Positions 36,770 to 44,753 of a DNA stretch of 54,795 bases are shown here, one piece after another (the stretch's first letter is position 1; every line of letters begins with the position of its first letter). The DNA lies in the NCBI RefSeq assembly GCF_019039105.1, contig NZ_JAHPIV010000020.1, positions 1 through 54,795 on the forward strand. Reading direction: 5' to 3'. A program made the translations under genes and the position numbers. Source of the stretch: Desertibacillus haloalkaliphilus (lineage in GTDB: Bacteria > Bacillota > Bacilli > Bacillales > KJ1-10-99). The notes beneath the pieces were generated by a model. It was not told the DNA's origin. It ran no database searches and saw only the letters and a program-made list of their open reading frames with translations.

Positions 36770-38254
36770 CTAATCATTAGAGATTTGCTGTAGTAGTAAC
36801 TCTATCGCTGTATTTAACTGGCGATCATTCGCCTCATCGCGGACTTCTTCAAGAATTTGCTGATGAAGAGCTGATGCCGTTTCAGCACCAATTTTACCAG
36901 TCACCTCAAGACCTTGCGTCTCTTGGAAAGCTTTTACCGCAGCTTCGGTTTGTGAACTAAAATAGCCGTCTGTCCGTCCCGGCTCTAATCCAAGACCTTT
37001 TAGCATCTCTTGCGCATTGGCAATTTGCTGATTAATCATATCATACTCCAGCATTTCATCATCCTCGACATGAAGAGGTGATAAGTAGAAATATGCTGGT
37101 TGCTCAACTTCAATCGTTGGATCAACACCAACTTCATTGATCGAGTTCCCTGCTGATGTCAGCCATTTAAATAATGACAATTTAATTTCACTGCCATCAC
37201 CTAACTGAATCGCTTGTTGTACCGTCCCTTTTCCAAACGTTGTTTCGCCAACAAGGTCATAACCGCCAGCCTCTTTTAGAGCGCCAGCTAAAATTTCCGA
37301 TGCAGACGCACTACCACGATCGATCACACCAATAATCGGGTAAGGCTTCGCTTCTTCTAATGAAGAAAGATAGCGAACTCGTTCACCGCTGCGATCTTGA
37401 ATTTGAACAATCGGTTCATTATTTGGAATCACAAGATTACCAATCTCATCAACACTATTCAAGTAACCACCCGGATTTCCGCGCACATCGATAATCAACC
37501 CATCAATGCCTTGTTCCTCCAGTTGGTTCAAACCAGCGGCAAAATCTTTTGACGTATCTTCAGAGAATGACGTTATCTCAATCACACCAACTTTCTGACC
37601 TTGATGTTCAATCAGATCGGTGTAGACCGTTTCATAAGGAATTTCATCACGCTCAACGTCAATCTGAATCGGATCATTGACACCCTGACGATCAATCGTT
37701 AAATTAACGATACTTCCTTTTTCACCACGGATTTGCAATACTGCTTCGTATAATGACAGTCCTTCAATGCTTTCACCATCGATTTCTAGGATTTGATCAT
37801 TCGGTTGCAATCCCGCTTTTTCTGCAGGTGAATCACGGAATGGGGCAACAATCGTTACATTGCCATTTGTCATACTAACTTCAGCACCAATTCCTTCAAA
37901 ATGAGAGTCTAATGATTCCATAAATTGTTGAGCCGTTTCTCTGTCCATATAGACTGAATATGGGTCTTCTAAGGTGCCAAGCATACCCTCAATCGCACCT
38001 TCTAACAGCATTTCTTCATCAACTGCTTCAACATACCGCTCATTAATCAATTGATACGCTTTTCCAAACTTAACGAGTGCTTCTTCACTTAGCTCAACTC
38101 CCTCACCTGGTGCGGGGAATAGAGGGGCAGAGCCTTCAGCAACAGCATCATCTGGTTGATCAGTAAACACACTCATACCAGCGTACATTCCGCCCGCACC
38201 AATGAGCAGTGAGACGATAACAGCGAGCGCTAGTAACTTACCTCTTTCATTCAT
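36770..38254 (-). CDS. ctpB: S41 carboxy-terminal processing protease CtpB
   Basis: 494 residues from ATG 38254, with GGGGTGG 7 nt upstream. N-terminal signal anchor (LLALAVIVSLLIGAGGMYAG), PDZ domain (IVAPFRDSPAEKAGLQPNDQ), S41 catalytic domain with Ser in GSASASEILAGAL and Lys in TFGKGTVQQAI, and a C-terminal peptidoglycan-binding repeat (GYFSSQTEAAVKAFQETQGL). In B. subtilis CtpB acts during sporulation, cleaving SpoIVFA to help activate sigma-K; it is exported. The gene has its own unit, with a terminator between it and the M23 gene. Confidence 0.94.
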   Translation of the reverse strand: MNERGKLLALAVIVSLLIGAGGMYAGMSVFTDQPDDAVAEGSAPLFPAPGEGVELSEEALVKFGKAYQLINERYVEAVDEEMLLEGAIEGMLGTLEDPYSVYMDRETAQQFMESLDSHFEGIGAEVSMTNGNVTIVAPFRDSPAEKAGLQPNDQILEIDGESIEGLSLYEAVLQIRGEKGSIVNLTIDRQGVNDPIQIDVERDEIPYETVYTDLIEHQGQKVGVIEITSFSEDTSKDFAAGLNQLEEQGIDGLIIDVRGNPGGYLNSVDEIGNLVIPNNEPIVQIQDRSGERVRYLSSLEEAKPYPIIGVIDRGSASASEILAGALKEAGGYDLVGETTFGKGTVQQAIQLGDGSEIKLSLFKWLTSAGNSINEVGVDPTIEVEQPAYFYLSPLHVEDDEMLEYDMINQQIANAQEMLKGLGLEPGRTDGYFSSQTEAAVKAFQETQGLEVTGKIGAETASALHQQILEEVRDEANDRQLNTAIELLLQQISND

Positions 38255-38277
38255 TTTATCCACCCCATTTTTTTGCA

Positions 38278-38313
38278 GGAAAAGGCACTACATCCAAAAA
38301 GATGCAATGCCTT
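38278..38313 (-). terminator. Terminator between the M23 gene and ctpB
   Basis: On the minus strand AAGGCATTGCATC pairs with GGATGTAGTGCCTT around TTTTT, followed by TTCC. Confidence 0.7.
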
Positions 38314-38421
38314 ACAGCTCATGTTTTAGTATATGAGAAGCTTGTACGGAATATGTTTGTTTCTATCTGCTAAAACTGTACCATACGAATACTAGTTTTG
38401 CCTAAAGGTATGAATCGATTG

Positions 38422-39678
38422 TTAGTCTAGATAGTTCCGGGGATCAACAGCATTTGCATCGCCATTCCAAGGGCCTTCATGAACTTCAAAATGGAGGTGT
38501 GGCCCTGTTGCTGTTCCTGTTTGCCCCATTCGTCCAATTTGATCACCACGCCCCACGCGATCTCCAGATGATACAGTCAAAGAATCTAAGTGTGCATATA
38601 GAGTCGTCAATACTTGTCCATCAATGTTATGAGAGATCATCACTGTATTTCCATAGCCACTCATGTAACGCGACGTAATCACCGTTCCAGATTCAGATGC
38701 ATAAATCGGTGTCCCAGTTGAATTGGCAATATCCATGCCGCGGTGAAGCCTTTGGCCACCATGGACTGGGTGTACACGCCAACCAAAGTTAGAAGAATTC
38801 CTACCTTCTGCCGGTCGAGCAAGCGTTCCATTGCCGATGACTTGGTTAGCCGAACTACTATTATTGGTGTTGTTTTGACGCGCTCGCTCTTGCTGACGTT
38901 GACGCTCACGATAAGCCTCTAACTCTTGTTGAATCGCTTGCTCTTGTTGAGCCAGGACACTTTCGGCATCCTCTAACTCACCTAGGTGACCATGTAAGTC
39001 ATCTTCTTCCTTTTGCAATCGCTCCATCACTCGATCTTTTTGCTGGAGCTGACCTTCTAAATCATCCATTAATTCCTCTAATTGAATGAGGTGACCTTCT
39101 AACGTCGCAAGCTCTTCTTCGACTTGCTCTTTCGTTTCCTCAAGCAAATTCTGATCTTCAATGTGAGCCTCTAGAATGTTGCGATCTTGCGTGGCGATCG
39201 TCGTTAATGCACCAATTCGGTCAAGAAAATCACCGAAGCTTTGTGCCCCGAGCAACACTTCTAAATAGTTCACGGAACCACCTGTTTGATACATCGAACG
39301 CACCCGATCTTTTAAAAGTGTATCACGCTCAGCAATACGCTCTTCTAAAATGGCAATTTGTTCACGCAGCTCTTCAATTCGCTCACGAACTTCCTCAATC
39401 TCTTCTTTTTTTTCACGGATGTTTTGATTCGTTTGTGTCATTTGTTCATCAATTTCACGAATCTCTTCTTCAAGCTCTCTCATCTCTTCTTCAAGCTTTT
39501 GAATTTCAGCCTCCGTTTGCTCCGCTTCTTGTTGCTTTTGCGACCGTTCACTTTGGACACCTTCTAGCCGCTCTTCTAAGGAACTATTCGCAAATGACCT
39601 GTCCCCACCTACACCTGTAAACAAACCGCTAACTCCTAAGCCAAAGGCTAGAAACACGATACCTGCTTTACGCTTCAT
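38422..39678 (-). CDS. Coiled-coil M23 endopeptidase (EnvC-like, ftsEX-linked)
   Basis: 418 residues from ATG 39678 (AAGGGGGAAG upstream). Signal peptide (GIVFLAFGLGVSGLFTGVG), about 220 residues of Glu/Gln-rich coiled coil, Ser/Asn linker, then an M23 LytM domain. The zinc ligands HRGMD and HLHFE are present, so unlike E. coli EnvC it should be an active peptidoglycan endopeptidase. It starts 47 nt after ftsX, so FtsEX may control it from across the membrane. This is inferred from position and architecture. Confidence 0.9.
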   Translation of the reverse strand: MKRKAGIVFLAFGLGVSGLFTGVGGDRSFANSSLEERLEGVQSERSQKQQEAEQTEAEIQKLEEEMRELEEEIREIDEQMTQTNQNIREKKEEIEEVRERIEELREQIAILEERIAERDTLLKDRVRSMYQTGGSVNYLEVLLGAQSFGDFLDRIGALTTIATQDRNILEAHIEDQNLLEETKEQVEEELATLEGHLIQLEELMDDLEGQLQQKDRVMERLQKEEDDLHGHLGELEDAESVLAQQEQAIQQELEAYRERQRQQERARQNNTNNSSSANQVIGNGTLARPAEGRNSSNFGWRVHPVHGGQRLHRGMDIANSTGTPIYASESGTVITSRYMSGYGNTVMISHNIDGQVLTTLYAHLDSLTVSSGDRVGRGDQIGRMGQTGTATGPHLHFEVHEGPWNGDANAVDPRNYLD

Positions 39679-39725
39679 CCACAAACTTCCCCCTTGCTCT
39701 TCCACAATCCATTAAACTATGAAAC

Positions 39726-40619
39726 TTATACTTTTAAGAACTTGCGTACAGACATGACACTTCCCCAAACACCGACAAAAGCACCAATCGCTAGTAAAAT
39801 TGCAGCGACTTGAAACCCGTACGGATAAACGGGCAACAATTCAAAAAATACTAATTGTAACTGCTCACCAAAACGCTCGTAAATCTGTGTATAACCAATA
39901 AACAATACGATAATTGGAATGAGTGCTCCAAACACACCTAAAAGTAAGCCTTCAATGAAAAACGGCCAACGAATAAAACCATTTGTCGCTCCAACGAGCT
40001 TCATAATCTGAATTTCACTTTTACGTGCGACAATCGTTAACTTAATCGTATTGGCGATTAAAAACATCGCCGTAAACATTAGACCGACAACGAGCACGAG
40101 CCCGACGGTACGCACTAAATCTGTGACCGCAAACAGACGCTCGACAACCCCTTTGCCGTAATCAATCCGATCAATGTAAGGTAAGTCTTGCATTTGTTCA
40201 GCGACTTGTTCAGTCAATTGCGGCGTATCAGCTCGAACAATGAATGTATCATTTAATGGGTTCTCCTCACGCAATGACTCAAACGCTTCCCGTTGCTCTC
40301 CTAAACTCTCAATTAAATCATCGAGGCCTTCATCTTTATCTAAATAGACAATGCTATCAACATGTTCAATCTTCTCTATCTCTTGATAAAGCTCATCTTG
40401 TTGTTCCGACGTTGCTGTTAAATCGATATAAACACGAATTTCAACATCATCCTCAATTGTGGTTGCAATGTTGTTCATATTTAAAATCAATAGTAGAAAT
40501 ACGCCGACGACAAACAGCATGATCGTTACGGCACTGATCGACGCAAACGTCATCCAGCCATTGCGCCCTAGGTTCTTCAACCCTTCTTTTCCGTGGCGAC
40601 CTAAGGTTCTAAATTTCAT
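39726..40619 (-). CDS. ftsX: Cell-division ABC transporter permease FtsX
   Basis: 297 residues with four membrane segments, one at the N-terminus (NGWMTFASISAVTIMLFVVGVFLLL), a large extracytoplasmic loop and three at the C-terminus, with the FtsX-family KLVGATNGFIRWPFFIEGLLLG. It relays ATP hydrolysis by FtsE to cell-wall hydrolases outside. It overlaps ftsE by 11 nt. Confidence 0.96.
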   Translation of the reverse strand: MKFRTLGRHGKEGLKNLGRNGWMTFASISAVTIMLFVVGVFLLLILNMNNIATTIEDDVEIRVYIDLTATSEQQDELYQEIEKIEHVDSIVYLDKDEGLDDLIESLGEQREAFESLREENPLNDTFIVRADTPQLTEQVAEQMQDLPYIDRIDYGKGVVERLFAVTDLVRTVGLVLVVGLMFTAMFLIANTIKLTIVARKSEIQIMKLVGATNGFIRWPFFIEGLLLGVFGALIPIIVLFIGYTQIYERFGEQLQLVFFELLPVYPYGFQVAAILLAIGAFVGVWGSVMSVRKFLKV

Positions 40620-41295
40620 ACCCGTAGTTCCCCCTTACTTCGTCACGAACAATTCGTCCACTATCAATCGCAATCACACGCTTACGAATCGTATTAACAA
40701 TATCCTTGTTATGTGTCGCCATCACAATCGTCGTCCCACGATTGTTAATCTCCTCAAGCAAGTCCATAATTTCCCAAGAAGTATCTGGATCAAGGTTCCC
40801 TGTCGGCTCATCGGCAATCAAGACACTCGGATTATTGACAATCGCTCTTGCTACCGAAACCCGTTGCTGCTCCCCACCTGATAGCTCGTCAGGTAAGAAC
40901 CTCGCTTTGTTTTTCAATTTTACAATATCAAGAACCTTCATCACCTTATTTTTAATGGTGGCTGGGTTCTCCTCAATTACCTCAAGCGCAAAAGCGACAT
41001 TTTCATAGACTGTTAGTTTCGGTAACAGTTTAAAGTCTTGGAAAACAACACCGATCTTACGGCGTAATAGTGGTATTTGCTTTTCTTTTAAATTCGCTAG
41101 GTTTGTCCCAGCAATCGAAATCGATCCTTGTGTTGGGCGTTCTTCACGATACATCATTTTAATAAATGTCGATTTCCCGGCACCACTTGGACCTACAACA
41201 TAAACAAATTCGCCTTTTCCAATGGTGATGTCAATGCCATTAAGGGCTTTCACACCATTCGGATAGGTCTTTCTTACTTCCTTCATATCTATCAT
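40609..41295 (-). CDS. ftsE: Cell-division ATP-binding protein FtsE
   Basis: 228-residue ABC ATPase. Walker A VGPSGAGKSTF near residue 34, Q-loop VFQDFKLL, signature LSGGEQQRVSVARA, Walker B VLIADEPTGNLD and H-loop MATHNK are complete. It pairs with FtsX on the membrane to drive peptidoglycan hydrolysis. ftsE-ftsX is followed by the M23 gene. Confidence 0.97.
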   Translation of the reverse strand: MIDMKEVRKTYPNGVKALNGIDITIGKGEFVYVVGPSGAGKSTFIKMMYREERPTQGSISIAGTNLANLKEKQIPLLRRKIGVVFQDFKLLPKLTVYENVAFALEVIEENPATIKNKVMKVLDIVKLKNKARFLPDELSGGEQQRVSVARAIVNNPSVLIADEPTGNLDPDTSWEIMDLLEEINNRGTTIVMATHNKDIVNTIRKRVIAIDSGRIVRDEVRGNYGYEI

Positions 41296-41768
41296 GTTCT
41301 ATCACTTCCTGCATATCCAACATTAAAAAAACATCATACGGCCTAGCCCCGCTCAATCGCTCACATAGACGGACTAGATCATTGTAAAATGATGTAAAAC
41401 CATCATACTTTATAGCAACCTTTGTCGCTTGATCACGCCTTACCCATTATAACATCATTAGCCTATATTGTTACTTGTCAAAATTATTACATTTTGATTT
41501 CAAGGAAGGAGCAGTTTGACATCGTGCGAGCGTGAGGGCGACTTGCTTTGTAATGATCCCGGCTTATGAAGGACATCTCACACTTGATCCTGCACCATTT
41601 TGTCCTTCATCCGGGCGTTCATGGACCTACTCCGCTCCCTTCTCTGAAACAACTTCTCCTCCTCAGTGACCTATCCCGCTAACTTCTATCCCAAGGCGGT
41701 GCGAGTAAGCGTACATCTCTGACTACTCTTCCTGGTTCGTGCACTCCGCCCCTTCACCATTTATAATC
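41296..41768. other. Gene-free intergenic region upstream of ftsE
   Basis: No coding frame with a ribosome-binding site. TATAAT at 41446-41451 (minus strand) may be the ftsE -10, but the nearest TTGACA (41476-41481) is 24 bp away, which is too far for sigma-A, so no promoter is called. Confidence 0.4.
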
Positions 41769-41803
41769 AAAAAAAGAATACCCTCACACTCGAAGGTATT
41801 CTT
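41769..41803 (-). terminator. Terminator after cccB
   Basis: On the minus strand GAATACC pairs with GGTATTC around a 10-nt loop, followed by TTTTTTTGATT. Confidence 0.88.
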
Positions 41804-41819
41804 GTCATTTCATATGATA

Positions 41820-42212
41820 TTATTCAGCGTTTGCTGCTAACCAAGCTGCAAGGTTTTCTGCTTCTTCACCTTCAACTAGGCCTGCTGGCATTCCAGGTTG
41901 TCCTTCTTGAATCGCGCTAACGATATGGTCGAACTCGCCACCTTGCAGTGTCGCACCAGCGATCTGATCAAACTCGCCACCATGACAGCTTAAGCAGTTT
42001 TGTTCATATGTTTCTTGAGCACGTGCTGCGTCGTAAACCACTTCACCTGCACCCGCATCTGCATCACCATCATCTACTGGATCTTCTTGTGGAACCTCCT
42101 CTTCAACTGGAGCCTCTTCGTCTGCTGGAGCTTCATCTACTGGATCGTCTGCCCCGCCACAAGCACCAAGAATAAGTGCTGAACCGAAAATTGCTACTAA
42201 AAACTTTTTCAT
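41820..42212 (-). CDS. cccB: Lipoprotein cytochrome c-551
   Basis: 130 residues from ATG 42212, with GGGAGGT 8 nt upstream. Lipoprotein signal peptide with lipobox LGAC near residue 19, a long acidic Pro/Glu/Asp linker, and a small cytochrome c domain with heme motif CLSCH and the axial Met in GMPAG. It carries electrons outside the membrane to a terminal oxidase. The acidic linker is longer than in B. subtilis as I recall it, perhaps for a high-pH surface. Confidence 0.93.
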   Translation of the reverse strand: MKKFLVAIFGSALILGACGGADDPVDEAPADEEAPVEEEVPQEDPVDDGDADAGAGEVVYDAARAQETYEQNCLSCHGGEFDQIAGATLQGGEFDHIVSAIQEGQPGMPAGLVEGEEAENLAAWLAANAE

Positions 42213-42278
42213 CAGGTTGACCTCCCTAATTTTTAGCAAAATTTGTAGGTGTTTCCCTACTCTGCCATTATAACCGAT

Positions 42279-43148
42279 TTATTCTTTTTTGAAACCCTCT
42301 CCGAGCACTTCTGTCGCGCTCGTAACAACAACAAATGCATGTGGATCAATGCTTTTGACAATTTGTTTCAATTTTGTGACCTCCGTTTGATTCACCACGC
42401 ACATGATCACTTTTCGCTCTTCATTCGTATAGCCACCATAGGCAGACAACGTCGTTACACCACGATCAACATCGCGAAGAATCCCTTGGCGCACCTCATC
42501 CTGATGGTTAGAAATGATGTAAGCAACTTTTGCATAGCCGACACCCACCTGAACGAGATCAATCGTTTTCCCTGTAACAAACAGAGCAATGAGTGCATAT
42601 AAGGCGAGCTCTAAATTAAAGACGAGCGCTGACGTTAATACGATCAGCCCATCCATAATAAATACGCATGCGCCTAGTGAAATCCCGGTGTACTTATTGA
42701 TGATTTGTGCCGCAAGATCTGTCCCCCCAGTCGACGCACTCGCACGAAAGACGATGCCTAGACCCATTCCAACACCTATGCCACCGAATAAAGCCGCAAG
42801 TAATGGATCCGTTGTTGCTGGATCAAGGTGTCTCGTTAAAAAGACGACATATGGCAGAAACAGGGTTCCAATCAGCGTTTTCACGCCGTATTTCATACCA
42901 CCTAATAGTAGGATACCCAAAATAAACAAAGGTATGTTAAAAGCCCACTGTGTATAAGCAGGTTCAATGGCAAAAACGTCATAAACGATCGTACTTAAAC
43001 CACTGACACCACCAGAGGCAATTCGGTTCGGAAGTAAAAATAAATTAAATGATAACGCCACGATCGCCGAACCTAAAAGAATATACACATACTCAAGCGC
43101 TTTTTGCAGGCCTGGGTTCACGGGTTGATTTCTTCTTGCTGATTTCAT
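42279..43148 (-). CDS. yvjA: YitT-family membrane protein YvjA (DUF2179)
   Basis: 289 residues: five or six membrane segments (motif FNLFLLPNRIASGGVSGLSTI) and a cytosolic C-terminal DUF2179 domain (VSAYGGYTNEERKVIMCVV). Function unknown. Its position between prfB and cccB matches B. subtilis. Confidence 0.9.
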   Translation of the reverse strand: MKSARRNQPVNPGLQKALEYVYILLGSAIVALSFNLFLLPNRIASGGVSGLSTIVYDVFAIEPAYTQWAFNIPLFILGILLLGGMKYGVKTLIGTLFLPYVVFLTRHLDPATTDPLLAALFGGIGVGMGLGIVFRASASTGGTDLAAQIINKYTGISLGACVFIMDGLIVLTSALVFNLELALYALIALFVTGKTIDLVQVGVGYAKVAYIISNHQDEVRQGILRDVDRGVTTLSAYGGYTNEERKVIMCVVNQTEVTKLKQIVKSIDPHAFVVVTSATEVLGEGFKKE

Positions 43149-43300
43149 GTTCGAACACGCTCACTTTTTTAGGAAATTATGACTTAAAAATCTGAACGTA
43201 GTATAGCACCGTCACAACAAGGTGTAAACGCGATTCAGGTAACGCTTTAATGAAGAAAACATTACTATTAGTATGGCTCTCTACCCTCCCCATTATTTGT

Positions 43301-43343
43301 AAAAAAAAGAAGAGGCCTTCCCAAGCCATGGAACGGTCCCCTC
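43301..43343 (-). terminator. Terminator after prfB
   Basis: On the minus strand GAGG...TTCC pairs with GGAA...CCTC, followed by TTCTTTTTTTT. Confidence 0.7.
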
Positions 43344-43395
43344 AAGACAAAAGCCGAGGTGAGCCACTCTATAGTGAGACAACCCCTATCATCAT

Positions 43396-44500
43396 TTACT
43401 TATCAATTTGTGAGCGCAAGTAGGAATCGATAAATCCGCCGATTTCACCGTCCATCACTGCATTCGTATTTCCAACTTCATGGTTTGTACGGTGGTCTTT
43501 TACCATGCTATATGGGTGGAACACATACGAACGAATTTGACTCCCCCAACCAATGTCCTTCTGCTCACCGCGAATCTCTGCAAGCTCGCGCTGTTGCTCC
43601 TCAATTTTAAGCTGATAGAGCTTCGCTTTTAGCATTTTCATCGCTTGTTCACGGTTTTTAATTTGCGAACGTTCACTTTGACATGTCACGACCGTGTTTG
43701 TCGGCATATGTGTGATACGCACAGCTGAGTCTGTCGTATTGACATGCTGTCCACCTGCTCCACTAGCACGATACGTATCAATTTTTAAATCTTCCGTTGA
43801 AATATCGATTTCAACATCATCGTCAAGCTCTGGCATCACTTCACATGATACAAATGATGTGTGACGACGTCCTGATGAGTCAAACGGCGAAATTCTTACA
43901 AGGCGGTGAACACCTTTTTCTGCTTTCAAATAACCATAGGCATTGTGACCTTTGATGAGGAGCGTCACACTTTTCACACCAGCTTCATCGCCTGGTAAGT
44001 AGTCCATCGTCTCAACCTTAAAACCTTTGCTCTCTGCCCAGCGCGTGTACATCCGTAAGAGCATGGACGCCCAGTCTTGTGATTCAGTCCCACCTGCACC
44101 AGGGTGAAGCTCTAGAATCGCATTGTTTTTATCATAAGGCTCTGAGAGGAGCAGTTGTAATTCGTATTCATTGGTTTGGTCGATAAGAGATTTAATGCCG
44201 TCCTCTAATTCGGCATATAAATCTTCATCACCTTCTTCTTTAACGAGTTCATAGGATACTTCAAGATCGTCATAGAGTCCTTCGATCTTTTTAAATGTAT
44301 TTACTTGTTCTTTAAGTGCATTTGATTCGTTAATGACTTTTTGAGCTCCGTTTTGATCATTCCAAAAGTCAGGGTCTGTCATCTTTTCTTCGAGTTCAGC
44401 GATACGTTCCTCTTTTTCTTCGAGGTCAAAGAGACCCCCTAAAGTCCGCTAATCGTTTAGCCATTGTTGTAAGTTCTTGTTTCACTTCTACTAAGTCCAT
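43396..44500 (-). CDS. prfB: Peptide chain release factor 2, with programmed +1 frameshift
   Basis: Recognises UGA and UAA stops. Translation begins at ATG 44500 (GAGGTG upstream), reads [17 protein letters not shown] and meets an in-frame TGA at 44426-44428, preceded by AGGGGGT and the slippery CTTTGAC; a +1 shift there restores the frame for [10 protein letters not shown] and the rest. Total about 367 residues. The catalytic GGQ is in SGAGGQHVN and the codon-reading SPF in ISPFDSSG. The in-frame stop is the autoregulatory sensor of RF2 supply. Confidence 0.96.
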
Positions 44501-44562
44501 ACTTTCACCTCAGGTTAGTTTTCAATTACATTTAATTGGTACTTATGTTTGTATAGAACTGT

Positions 44563-44695
44563 CGGTCAACCCTTGCCGTGGCTATGACTTCGAGGTTTTA
44601 AAAGAGCGAACTTCAGGCTCTTTACAACCTCTTCGTCATTCCCACTACGTCTCCTAATGTCGACGCAAACGGTTAACACCGTTTGGGGATTCACC
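44563..44695 (-). repeat. Structured 145-nt repeat, reverse-oriented copy H
   Basis: On the minus strand: AATCCC, hairpin AAACGGT/ACCGTTT, CGTC ... GACG hairpin, long arm GTGGGAATGAC with GTCATAGCCAC, terminal helix AAGAG/CTCTT, then GGGTT. The outer stem has changed on both sides (AATCCC with GGGTT) relative to GACCC/GGGTC. It lies between secA and prfB and abuts a GTGCC palindrome. Confidence 0.8.
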
Positions 44696-44697
44696 TG

Positions 44698-44730
44698 GGT
44701 GCCTGGCACCGCTTTTTAGTGCCAGGCACC
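44698..44730. repeat. GTGCC(T/A)GGCAC palindrome pair
   Basis: GGTGCCTGGCACC (44698-44710) and GTGCCAGGCACC (44719-44730), beside structured repeat copy H and 24 bp after the secA stop. It may act as the secA terminator. Confidence 0.8.
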
Positions 44731-44753
44731 TACTTAATTCACAATTGCCCCTC

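Noticed and set aside
41446-41481. TTGACA and TATAAT upstream of ftsE as a promoter
   Set aside because: The spacer is 24 bp, far from the 16-18 bp needed.
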